Assembly: GCA_047975295.1 (NCBI GenBank)
Contig: JBKEDH010000108.1
Location: forward strand, 1-23,539
DNA length: 23,539 nt
Reading direction: 5' to 3'
DNA from: JBKEDH01 sp047975295
Lineage (GTDB): Bacteria; Bacteroidota; Bacteroidia; Flavobacteriales; Flavobacteriaceae
Below the pieces are notes generated by a model, which worked only from the letters and a program-made list of their open reading frames with translations, did no database searches and was not told where the DNA came from. Position numbers and translations under genes: made by a program. Below are positions 14,262 to 22,411 of this stretch, piece by piece (within the stretch, counting starts at the first letter, position 1; every line of letters begins with the position of its first letter).

Positions 14262-16610
14262 CTAAGCAGTTTCTAAATCGTTTATTGTAAAAATTTCCGA
14301 AACCTGTTTTAATTTATAATTCATATCTACCCGTATCGCTTTAATACCGTTAGCACCCTGTAATGCTTCAAGTTCTACAATTTCAATCTGGTTGCCAACG
14401 TAGTTTTTTGCCCGAAGAAATTCAAAATATCTTAAATATTCCCGTTCTACAGTATTATTGGCATAAACCACACACAATTTATGAGGTTGGGTTATGCGCT
14501 CGTTAGTACCTTTTATATGTGCTTTGTCTATTCGTTTTTTTATCATTTCGTAACGTACGTTATAAGCGCCATCCACATCGAATTGTTTTTCGTCCATACG
14601 ATAGCGAATGGATAAAGGCGCATCGTACACCAAAATTAACGATGCTACCTCAATCTGTATCGGGAAATCGGTTTGATTTTGGTAATACATAGCTTCCATT
14701 TCGCACATAACCTGCAATTGCCACAAACGCAAATTATACAAATCGGTAATATGGAATGGCTGTTGTTTGGTTATGGTCTGCCCTATGTACATATTATGCT
14801 CTACACCATCGGTTTTAAATTTTTCGAAATAATGTGGAAATGCTCCTTGCGCTTTTACCTGCTGTTCGTCCAAAAACGCCGAAAATCGTTTGTTTGCCAT
14901 ATCGACAGTAGTATCGTATTGTTTTCGGGCTTCGTACAGTGAATGGGTACCATAATCCAAGGTATCAAGAAATATGTTGATATCGGAAGTATTGTGGGTT
15001 TCGGAAGTACGTAAATGTTCGAAAAGCGGTATAATCTGCTGTTCAAAAAACAGATTTATTTCCTGTTCGGAATTGGTTTGGAAATGGTCTTCCAAAGCAA
15101 TTAAATGTTTATCCAACTCGTACACCAATTGTTCGTAAAATGGATGACTTTTATCTTGGCAACGAATTTCGAGCAACAGTTTACTTTGTTTAAGCTGTTT
15201 GGTTAAGTCCTGTCGAATGGCTTTGTTCCGGGCATTGGAAGAGCCCACAATATCCACTTGTCCAAAAAGTGGATACACGTCTTTAAAAACAATTTTTCCA
15301 AAAGAAGGTGTCTTACCACTGTTTCGTTCCATGATATAAGCATTGGCCTCTTCTTCGAAACGCCATTGTACAGACGGATGTATAGAAGTGTATTCCTGCT
15401 GTATTACTGCACTTATTTCGTTACTATGCTCTACAACGGAACGTTCGGAAAAACTGGTAATAAAAGGTATAATAGTCTGTAGCTTTACCATATTAATGGC
15501 GTTGAGCTGATTGGACTTATAAGTTGCCAATTCAATAACGAACACCAATTTATCTTCAACCGTAATGGGGAGTAATGCCACACTTTTAAAGCCTTGTTTT
15601 ATTAGTGACCGGCTTAACATATTACCTTTACTTTCGGTATGATAACGTTTTACATTGGGCAAAATAACAGGTTGGCGATTTACAAAAAGTTGCTCATATA
15701 CATTGTGACAAGCATAGTTTTTACAGTTTATTTCGGTTGTCGAATTATCAATGGTCAACATTTTTAAATTCTTTTTGTATGGCGGTATAATTTTGTTGTT
15801 CTCAATACCATAACTACCCAATTGCAAATCATCTATACCAAAAATAGTACGCATATCCCGAATTAAATACTGGAAACTTTCTTCCTTAGGCCTAATTAAA
15901 TGGGTTTTAAATTCATCTATGGCTTCATCCAACGAGGTATCTATCATATTAACGATACCGAAACCCTCCAGAGTCCATGAATTTTCGGGGAAATATTTTT
16001 TCCAAACGGCTTTATTTCCGGCATCAGCCAAAAGTTCGTCTAAAATTTTGGGTGTTATTTCAATAAAATTTTCATTGGGATAAATATCAATAAAATCGGC
16101 ATTAAAGGTTATCCTATAATTTTTAGTCATGCCATTTTTTTGTGTTAACTTGAGTGTTTTGGGCAAATCGACATCCAAATTAAAATCGTAATATTTATTT
16201 AAAATAATAGTATATGGAATTAAGTCGAATTCTTGCCCGTGCCCTTTAAACAAATCACCAAAAACAGATTCGAACGTTTTGACAGATTGATTTACAATAT
16301 TAGAAAAGCGCTTGCTGGTGTAAAACGGTTTGTAAGTAAGCGGAAAAATAGAGGCTTTTATTTCGTTTGTGGTTAACGATGACGGAAACAAATAAGCCAT
16401 AAGCTGCCGGACAACGCTTTGATGTTCGTTAATTTCGGATATATTGGATGCACCTTTTTCCAAGATAGGATTTTTGGCAAATATTCCTAAAGCGGTTTCT
16501 GCTTGTAATTTTTCTGATATATTATCGGATTTTAAAGCCAATTCGAAAGCTTCTTTTAGTAACCTAAACGATAATTTTTGTACAAACGGTCCTTTAAAAA
16601 GTCTTTCCAT
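14262..16610 (-). CDS. Large cytoplasmic protein with a GAF-like region, function unknown
   Basis: This 782-residue protein has no signal peptide and no clear membrane segment. Residues roughly 225-380 resemble a GAF ligand-binding domain: a helix ('SFQYLIRDMRTIFGID'), a middle part with 'QPVILPNVK', then 'LIKQGFKSVALLPITVEDKLVFVIELATY' in the order typical of GAF strands. The N-terminal 220 residues and C-terminal 400 residues match nothing I can name. The C-terminal half is rich in Glu, Lys and Gln helices ('KQLKQSKLLLEIRCQDKSHPFYEQLVYELDKH' region). No kinase, cyclase or GGDEF motif is visible. It begins 2 bp after the upstream HD gene and ends 9 bp before the metallophosphoesterase gene, so all three are probably co-transcribed. 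A sensor or scaffold role is inference only. Confidence 0.7.
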   Translation of the reverse strand: MERLFKGPFVQKLSFRLLKEAFELALKSDNISEKLQAETALGIFAKNPILEKGASNISEINEHQSVVRQLMAYLFPSSLTTNEIKASIFPLTYKPFYTSKRFSNIVNQSVKTFESVFGDLFKGHGQEFDLIPYTIILNKYYDFNLDVDLPKTLKLTQKNGMTKNYRITFNADFIDIYPNENFIEITPKILDELLADAGNKAVWKKYFPENSWTLEGFGIVNMIDTSLDEAIDEFKTHLIRPKEESFQYLIRDMRTIFGIDDLQLGSYGIENNKIIPPYKKNLKMLTIDNSTTEINCKNYACHNVYEQLFVNRQPVILPNVKRYHTESKGNMLSRSLIKQGFKSVALLPITVEDKLVFVIELATYKSNQLNAINMVKLQTIIPFITSFSERSVVEHSNEISAVIQQEYTSIHPSVQWRFEEEANAYIMERNSGKTPSFGKIVFKDVYPLFGQVDIVGSSNARNKAIRQDLTKQLKQSKLLLEIRCQDKSHPFYEQLVYELDKHLIALEDHFQTNSEQEINLFFEQQIIPLFEHLRTSETHNTSDINIFLDTLDYGTHSLYEARKQYDTTVDMANKRFSAFLDEQQVKAQGAFPHYFEKFKTDGVEHNMYIGQTITKQQPFHITDLYNLRLWQLQVMCEMEAMYYQNQTDFPIQIEVASLILVYDAPLSIRYRMDEKQFDVDGAYNVRYEMIKKRIDKAHIKGTNERITQPHKLCVVYANNTVEREYLRYFEFLRAKNYVGNQIEIVELEALQGANGIKAIRVDMNYKLKQVSEIFTINDLETA

Positions 16611-16612
16611 GA

Positions 16613-17779
16613 TTAATGATTTACGTTAATTTGATAACTTACAATAAATGCCAATGCCGAAAGCACAATACCAATCATAAACACAGTATAGGTAATGCGT
16701 AACAATCGGTATTTACGCTCCAAAACCAAACCGAGATAATACAAATCTTTTGTGAGTGAATTATAGAGTGTATCTTCATTTTGCATTAAATAGTCGATAC
16801 CCCACTCGAAATCGTTTAATGTCATTTTATAAAAATTTCCAAAGAATAGGATATTGGTTTTCTTTTCCATAATCATTTGTCGGGATACTTTTATTTTGGA
16901 AACTTTAGGCCTTGTAGATAACACGGAAAGTACCACAGATGTAACACTAAACACCAATAAAACCAGTGTAGGGATGGCCAAAAAGAAATTTGACGGACTG
17001 TCCAACCGCGGTACCAAACTGGATAATGCCACCGAAATAATAATAGCGTTTACCGAAAGTAGGATATTGGCCTTAGTATCGGCAATGGCACTCAACTCTA
17101 TATGGTTTTTAAGCTGTACCCTAAATAGGGTTTCCACGCCCCTACCCATTTTGGGAACAGTGTCTTTTTTTTCTTTTTTAACATTCAGCTTATCTATTTT
17201 TTGCTGTACCTTAAATTGATTGATTTCTTTTTTGGGCTGCCATTCCTTTTGCGCAAAAGTTGTAAAAAATCGGTGATTTTTAAGAAATTCCAGATTTTGT
17301 TGAAGCCAGTCGGTTTCGGGAATTTTGGTTTGTGTTTTTAGGCTGATTTCAGTTCTTAGATTTTCAGAGATATCCAAATAATTATCCAATGCTACATGGC
17401 CACAATCGGCATCTTTAAGTATTTTTTCTGCTTGGTTTTTTGGACTTACATCTATTTTGGTTGCCAAAATCAAACTCTCGATCATTTTTAACTGCTCTTC
17501 GGAAATATTTTTATCTTTTAAAAATGTCGTTGCAAATACCACGCTTTCTGCTTCATGGCCTTCATCTTTTACCGCATAGCCTGTATCGTGAAACCAAGCC
17601 GACAACATGACCAATAGCGTTTCGGCCTCAGAAAGATGCTCTGCCTTGGCTAATTGTTCGGCCAACATAACCACGCACCTTGTATGTATGGTGTTATGAT
17701 AATAATTTTTGGACGACAACCTGCTTTGTAGCAGTTCGCTTACATAATTTTCGGTTTCCAGTAATAATTCGGTGTGCAT
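16613..17779 (-). CDS. HD-domain phosphohydrolase fused to a Pycsar-effector-like transmembrane domain
   Basis: This is a 388-residue protein in two parts. Residues 1-180 are an HD domain with 'YYHNTIHT' (His28, His32), 'WFHDTGY' (His64-Asp65), His75 and 'ILKDADCGHV' (Asp123/Asp125). The metal ligands are all present, so it should hydrolyse a phosphodiester or nucleotide. A charged linker (about 181-215) leads to a membrane domain that begins 'VQLKNHIELSAIADTKANILLSVN'. Predicted helices lie near 239-256, 265-288 and 361-383. The 'LS.IADTKAN.LL..N' sequence is the signature of the Pycsar effector (PycTM) family, in which cyclic-pyrimidine signals trigger membrane damage. Such HD fusions are widespread in Bacteroidota and may be housekeeping. 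No pyrimidine cyclase gene is in the window. It is first in a tight three-gene unit, 43 bp after a fucosidase gene. Confidence 0.83.
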   Translation of the reverse strand: MHTELLLETENYVSELLQSRLSSKNYYHNTIHTRCVVMLAEQLAKAEHLSEAETLLVMLSAWFHDTGYAVKDEGHEAESVVFATTFLKDKNISEEQLKMIESLILATKIDVSPKNQAEKILKDADCGHVALDNYLDISENLRTEISLKTQTKIPETDWLQQNLEFLKNHRFFTTFAQKEWQPKKEINQFKVQQKIDKLNVKKEKKDTVPKMGRGVETLFRVQLKNHIELSAIADTKANILLSVNAIIISVALSSLVPRLDSPSNFFLAIPTLVLLVFSVTSVVLSVLSTRPKVSKIKVSRQMIMEKKTNILFFGNFYKMTLNDFEWGIDYLMQNEDTLYNSLTKDLYYLGLVLERKYRLLRITYTVFMIGIVLSALAFIVSYQINVNH

Positions 17780-17822
17780 ATATTTTAGTCTAAAAATTGG
17801 ATAAATTTAAAAGTTGTAAAGA

Positions 17823-19244
17823 TTATGTTTTAGCTTTTTGGTGAAACTTTTTAGAATCTTTACTTTCTATTTCCAAAACAATAACGAAAGGAGCGTTTTC
17901 TTCAATATTTGGTGTATCGATAGAGAATGTTCCCTTGGTTATTTCTTCATAATTTAAAATGCTTTTGGGTTTTGATAGTAAATAGGCCTTTTTAACCAAT
18001 TGTCCTTTTTCTAATTTAACCTTATACTTTCCGTTTATGGGGCGGTTAAACACCACCATATTAACTTGGTTTAAGCCGTAAGGTTTTGTGTAATAACCCC
18101 AGCCTTGTTTGGTTAACCCTGCATGGCCACAATTATAAATGGCTTTACCGTTTATGGCCATCCAGTTTCCTATTTCTTTAGCTATTTTAACTTCTTCATT
18201 TCTATAATCGCCTTCTTTGGTAGGCCCGAAATTCAGCAAAAAATTACCATTTTGCGAGGTACACTGTACCAACATTTCTATTAGTTCGTAAGCTGTTTTT
18301 ATATGGCTTATCGTCCAATCCTTATGATAGCCCCATTGGTTTTCCGGAATAGTCATACAACATTCCCAATCGTTCTTGGTAACCTCTGTATTCCAAGGAT
18401 CTGGCAATCGGCGTTCGTAACCCGACTCGTAATCGCCCATAAGCACTCCATTAGAATCGAAATGGCGACTGCCGTACTCATCGGCACGCATACGGCTGTT
18501 TACAATCAATCCGGGACTAAGCATCTTTAATTTTTTTTCTAAATCGTATGAAAATTTGCCGTTATCTTTCCAAGACTGATCCCAAGTCCCATCAAACCAA
18601 AGGCCTTTTACCTCCGGATATCGGGTTACCAACTCGACAAGTTGATTTTCAACAAAGGTTTTAAAACGCTCGAAAGCCTGCCTGTCCATATCGTCTTTTA
18701 TCTGGTATCTCCAATCGGGATGGTGCCAATCCAATACAGAATAATAAAGGTTTACATCAATACCAACCGCTACATAGGCATCTATAAATGCCCTTATCAA
18801 ATCTTTTTTGTATGGGGTATTTTCAATATCGAAATCGGTAAATTTACTTGGCCACAAACAAAACCCTTCATGGTGTTTGGTGGTAAGCGTTACATATTTT
18901 ACACCCATATCCTTGGCCATTTTAGCCCATGCCTTAGGATTGAATTTTTCTATTGAAAACTCGTGGATAAGTGCATCCCAATCGGAATTGGATATTTTGG
19001 CTGCTCCTTTTAAAAATTCCGATGCTCCGGGATAAGTCTTGCCTTCCCATACGCCTCCCGGAATAGCATAAAGCCCCCAGTGTATAAATTGCCCAAAACG
19101 ATTTGAACGCCATTTTTGCATGGCTTTGTCTTGCCGCGGCAATTCTTTTAACTGGCCGTACTTTACCTCTTTTTTATTTTGTGCCCATGTAAATCCAGAA
19201 AACATTAAACACACTAAAATCCAGACTGTTACTGTTTTTTTCAT
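17823..19244 (-). CDS. Secreted GH29 alpha-L-fucosidase
   Basis: This 473-residue enzyme would release alpha-linked L-fucose from glycans. An N-terminal signal peptide (hydrophobic 'VWILVCLMFSGFTWA') predicts export. GH29 landmarks follow in order: 'RFGQFIHWGLYAIPGGVWEG' (His55, Trp56), 'VKYVTLTTKHHEGFCLW' (His124-His125), 'YYSVLDWHH', and 'GLWFDGTWD' with the probable nucleophile Asp218. The C-terminal part, after about residue 390, is a beta-sandwich-like domain. The length matches compact bacterial GH29 enzymes. It lies 165 bp downstream of a GH2 glycosidase on the same strand, so both probably act on one fucose-containing polysaccharide or glycan. Which GH29 subfamily, and hence linkage specificity, cannot be read by eye. 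No SusC/SusD pair is present in the window. Confidence 0.92.
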   Translation of the reverse strand: MKKTVTVWILVCLMFSGFTWAQNKKEVKYGQLKELPRQDKAMQKWRSNRFGQFIHWGLYAIPGGVWEGKTYPGASEFLKGAAKISNSDWDALIHEFSIEKFNPKAWAKMAKDMGVKYVTLTTKHHEGFCLWPSKFTDFDIENTPYKKDLIRAFIDAYVAVGIDVNLYYSVLDWHHPDWRYQIKDDMDRQAFERFKTFVENQLVELVTRYPEVKGLWFDGTWDQSWKDNGKFSYDLEKKLKMLSPGLIVNSRMRADEYGSRHFDSNGVLMGDYESGYERRLPDPWNTEVTKNDWECCMTIPENQWGYHKDWTISHIKTAYELIEMLVQCTSQNGNFLLNFGPTKEGDYRNEEVKIAKEIGNWMAINGKAIYNCGHAGLTKQGWGYYTKPYGLNQVNMVVFNRPINGKYKVKLEKGQLVKKAYLLSKPKSILNYEEITKGTFSIDTPNIEENAPFVIVLEIESKDSKKFHQKAKT

Positions 19245-19281
19245 CGTTATAAGTTTTTAGTTGGTTTAGATTATTTTAAAA

Positions 19282-19295
19282 TATGGATATCCATA
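19282..19295. promoter_or_regulatory. 14-bp perfect palindrome upstream of the fucosidase gene
   Basis: TATGGATATCCATA lies 38 bp before the GH29 start codon, in the GH2-GH29 gap. Its position would suit an operator, but no -7/-33 pair was recognised around it and no regulator gene is nearby. The rest of the gap shows nothing else. Confidence 0.3.
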
Positions 19296-19409
19296 ATTAC
19301 ACATATACCCATTTTAATTTGTTAACCATATCCATCCCGATGATTCTTTATTTTACTGTAAACAACGCCTATTCTATGTAATAAAAACAGATATTTAATT
19401 TTGAAAACC

Positions 19410-21527
19410 TTAAAAACCGGCATGTACCTTGGTGTTTTCCTTCATTTTATAGGTTTTTGTTTTTTCCGTAGTAAAATTCCATTTCACTTCGTCTTCAAAC
19501 GTTTTTCCTGAATTTTCTATAATGGCCTTAACTGCATTTTCACCTTTCTTCAACTTTACGTTCTCAAAAATATAGTGTACCTCGGTTGTTCCTATTTTTG
19601 GTTTTGGCAATTGCTCGCCGTTTAAATATACCTTAGGTTCTCCCAAATTACTATATACTTTTATATGGGTTATCTGCTTTTCGCGTTCTACCATACGTCT
19701 TTCTGCAATATAAAGTACCGGTTGGTCGCTCCAATTTGCTTTATACCAATAAAAACCATCCTTTTTTACTGTTCGGTCGAAAGTTACTAGTCCTTTATGG
19801 TTACGAGCCTCGATACCACCGTTGTTCCATTTAGGTACACAGAAATCGAACATATTCCACAGATAAGAACTCAATATATTGGGATTATTTTTAATAATAC
19901 CCCACTGTATTTCGTGGGTTTTGGTTTGATAGGTTTCCGGATAGAAAGGTTTCCAATATTCCCAAGTATCGTCGATAAACTCGGTTTGATGATTGGGGTT
20001 TCCTCCCGCACCATATTCCGTTAACATTATTTTGTGTTCGGGATACTCCTGCTTTAGCCCCTTTGCCCATTTTTCCAAATCGCCCATTTTACCTTCATAC
20101 CAACCGTAATAGCGGTTCATGCCTTGAATATCGGCATTCCTATTAACCGGATGATCCATATGGCCATAACCGTTTACGGCCACGGTATATCGGGTTGGAT
20201 CTTCCAACTTTGCCAAGTCGTGCATTTCTTTGGTAAGCTGTGCCGTATAGTCGTGTGGTTTGTAAACCTCGTTATGCAAACCCCAAACGTATATGGATGG
20301 ATGGTTATAATTTTGACGGATGAGTTCCTTTAGCTGTAATTTGGCATTGGGTCCCTCTTCTCCACTTACCCGATTTACAAAAGGCACTTCGGCCCAGACC
20401 AAAAGTCCTAAACTATCGCATTTGGAATAAAAATAGTCGGATTGCTGATAGTGTGCCAAACGTACCGTTGTAACGCCCATTTCCATAATCATATCCAAAT
20501 CAATATCATGGTGCTTGTTTTCTAAGGCATTGCCCAATTCCCACCAATCTTGATGGCGGCATACCCCGTACATTGGGTATTTTTCACCATTTAAAAATAC
20601 GCCTTTATTGGCCACTATTTCCACTTGTTTTATTCCCAAGGGCTGTACCATTTTATCTAATACCTCATTATCATCTTTTATCACGGTTTCAACTTTGTAC
20701 AGGTAAGGATCTTTTCGGCCGTGCCATAAATGAGGCTTGTTAAGGGTTAAAGTACTTGAAAATATTTGGGTGCCTTGTGGCGATATTTTTACAGGATTGG
20801 TGTTTTGGGCAACCAAATTTCCCGATTTATCGAAAATACGATGCTCCAAACGTATCGTTTTAATGTCTTTTAACTTACTTGACAACTTAACCTTTACACT
20901 TATTTGGGCTTTATTCTTGTTAATAAGTTCCTGTGAGATATAAACTCCGGGCGAGGCATAATCGGTAACATCAATATTGATTTTTCCCGTGGCAATTAAC
21001 CAGACCGGCCGATGGATACCACCATAAACTCCAAATAAATTATGGTTAATGGGAATAACGTCTTTTCTTTCTTCGTTGCTTACTTTTAGTAAAAATTCGT
21101 TGTCCTCTCCATATTTTACAGCTTTTGTTATTTCGAACGAAAAAGCCGAATACCCGCCTTTATGGGTACCTACAAAAGTATGGTTTACGTATAAATCGGC
21201 CACTTGGCCAACACCTTCAAATTTTAAAAATAACCGCTTACCTTTTTGGCTATTACCAACAACATAATGTTTTCGGTAATAAGCATCGCCTTGGTAAAAC
21301 TTACCATGTTCGATCTGCATATCCTTGGCGTTCCATGTGTGTGGGATTTTTACGGATTTCCATTTGTCGTCCCAACCATCCATAAAGGTTAACGGATTGG
21401 TTGAAAATGGCCCTTTTTTAAATTCCCAACCATCGCTAAATTGCTCTACTTTACGGCCTTCCTGAGAGAAAATGGGCATTACCGTTATGGTGTATAACAG
21501 TAATAAAATTGTTATTGGTTTAATCAT
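19410..21527 (-). CDS. Secreted glycoside hydrolase family 2 enzyme (beta-galactosidase-like)
   Basis: This 705-residue GH2 enzyme has a signal peptide (ITILLLLYTITVMPIFSQ). The sugar-binding jelly-roll domain covers residues about 30-180, with 'VKIPHTWNAKD', 'YYRKHYVV' and 'VNHTFVGTHKGGYSAFSFEIT'. An immunoglobulin-like domain covers about 185-300, and the TIM barrel begins near 305. The catalytic acid/base is Glu420 in 'YVWGLHNEV' and the nucleophile is Glu504 in 'IMLTEYGAGG'. A further short beta domain closes the chain. Sequence features fit beta-galactosidase, but beta-glucuronidase or beta-mannosidase activity within GH2 cannot be excluded by eye. It is shorter than LacZ because the extra C-terminal domains are missing, as is usual for Bacteroidota polysaccharide-use enzymes. 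It is the first gene before the GH29 fucosidase. Confidence 0.88.
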   Translation of the reverse strand: MIKPITILLLLYTITVMPIFSQEGRKVEQFSDGWEFKKGPFSTNPLTFMDGWDDKWKSVKIPHTWNAKDMQIEHGKFYQGDAYYRKHYVVGNSQKGKRLFLKFEGVGQVADLYVNHTFVGTHKGGYSAFSFEITKAVKYGEDNEFLLKVSNEERKDVIPINHNLFGVYGGIHRPVWLIATGKINIDVTDYASPGVYISQELINKNKAQISVKVKLSSKLKDIKTIRLEHRIFDKSGNLVAQNTNPVKISPQGTQIFSSTLTLNKPHLWHGRKDPYLYKVETVIKDDNEVLDKMVQPLGIKQVEIVANKGVFLNGEKYPMYGVCRHQDWWELGNALENKHHDIDLDMIMEMGVTTVRLAHYQQSDYFYSKCDSLGLLVWAEVPFVNRVSGEEGPNAKLQLKELIRQNYNHPSIYVWGLHNEVYKPHDYTAQLTKEMHDLAKLEDPTRYTVAVNGYGHMDHPVNRNADIQGMNRYYGWYEGKMGDLEKWAKGLKQEYPEHKIMLTEYGAGGNPNHQTEFIDDTWEYWKPFYPETYQTKTHEIQWGIIKNNPNILSSYLWNMFDFCVPKWNNGGIEARNHKGLVTFDRTVKKDGFYWYKANWSDQPVLYIAERRMVEREKQITHIKVYSNLGEPKVYLNGEQLPKPKIGTTEVHYIFENVKLKKGENAVKAIIENSGKTFEDEVKWNFTTEKTKTYKMKENTKVHAGF

Positions 21528-21625
21528 TTGTTATTTAGTTTGCGTAATAGATAATATATAGTATTTTATTGAATCCATTTCTATTAAAAAAAACCAAATA
21601 TTCTTGTTTTGGAGATTTTTTAATT

Positions 21626-21639
21626 ATGAACTGGTTCAT
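21626..21639. promoter_or_regulatory. Operator-like inverted repeat in the GH2 / sigma divergent gap
   Basis: ATGAAC-TG-GTTCAT lies 99 bp before the GH2 start codon, in the 311-bp gap between divergent genes. The size and symmetry resemble binding sites of LacI- or GntR-type sugar regulators. No regulator gene is nearby. Besides this site and the sigma-gene promoter candidate, I see nothing else in the gap. Confidence 0.35.
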
Positions 21640-21784
21640 TTATTGTGGTGAATGTATAGACCCTTTTTGAGTTGTGCAATATAACAAAAATAATCTATGA
21701 GTTTTTTACCTTAACACCTTATTCTATCTCCTATTTTTTATAATTTTTTTTAACTTTTAAGACAGAGAACTTTCTTAAATCGTA

Positions 21785-21813
21785 TTGTACACATTAAACT
21801 TTTGCTAACTTTA
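21785..21813 (+). promoter_or_regulatory. Probable promoter of the ECF sigma operon
   Basis: TTG (21785-21787) and TAACTTTA (21806-21813) are separated by 18 nt. The second box differs from TAnnTTTG only in the last base. The start codon is 25 nt further on. Whether the operon also uses its own ECF sigma cannot be judged. Confidence 0.45.
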
Positions 21814-21838
21814 TCGGTCTTAATTAAAAACCGGTTTT

Positions 21839-22381
21839 GTGGTTAACGAAGAAACACTAATAAAACAATTACAATCCAGTACCGAAAAAGAACAAGCTTT
21901 TAAAGCATTGATTTCACTTTATAAAGAGCGTTTGTATTGGCACATCCGTAATATGGTAAAAGACCACGACGACACCGACGATGTACTCCAAAATACCTTT
22001 ATAAAAATTTTTAGGAATATTGGTAATTTTAAAGGAGACAGCAAACTGTATTCGTGGATGTACCGTATAGCCACTAACGAATCGATTACATTTTTAAACA
22101 AAAAAGCCAGAAACCTACAAATATCGAATGAAGAAGTACAAATGTTAGCCATAAACAATTTAGAAGCCGATGTTTATTTTGAAGGCAACGCCATTCAACT
22201 AAAACTACAAAAAGCCATTGCGTCCTTACCACAAAAGCAGCAACAGGTTTTTAATATGAAATATTTTGAAAACATAAAATTCAAAGATATGTCCGAAATT
22301 TTACAGACCAGCGAAGGTGCACTAAAGGCTTCGTACCACTTGGCAGTAAAAAAAATAGAGTCCTATTTAACTAACAATTAA
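21839..22381 (+). CDS. ECF-type RNA polymerase sigma factor
   Basis: This is a 180-residue extracytoplasmic-function sigma factor. Region 2 is clear: 'DDTDDVLQNTFIKIFRNIGNFKGDSKLYSWMYRIATNESITFLNKK' holds the -10-binding and core-binding helices. Region 4 is 'ALKASYHLAVKKIESYL', preceded by 'LPQKQQQVFNMKYFENIKFKDMSEIL', a standard -35-binding helix-turn-helix. The start is GTG at 21839; an in-frame TAA lies at 21821 and no ATG is available between them. The two genes that follow, 30 bp and then 4 bp apart, encode a membrane anti-sigma-like protein and an exported Spy-like protein. The trio is therefore probably one envelope-responsive regulatory circuit. Target genes are unknown. Confidence 0.92.
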   Translation: MVNEETLIKQLQSSTEKEQAFKALISLYKERLYWHIRNMVKDHDDTDDVLQNTFIKIFRNIGNFKGDSKLYSWMYRIATNESITFLNKKARNLQISNEEVQMLAINNLEADVYFEGNAIQLKLQKAIASLPQKQQQVFNMKYFENIKFKDMSEILQTSEGALKASYHLAVKKIESYLTNN

Positions 22382-22411
22382 ACCTTTAATAAAAAAAATA
22401 GTCTTAACAAT

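Noticed and set aside
14201..15530. The seven residues ATYKSNQ occur both in the metallophosphoesterase lipoprotein N-terminus and in the GAF-like protein.
   Set aside because: The codons differ and the flanking residues are unrelated; one copy follows a lipobox and the other is in a GAF strand. It looks like coincidence.
10590..17779. A full Pycsar defence operon.
   Set aside because: Only an effector-like domain is present; no pyrimidine cyclase motif is seen in any gene of the window, so the label is not justified.
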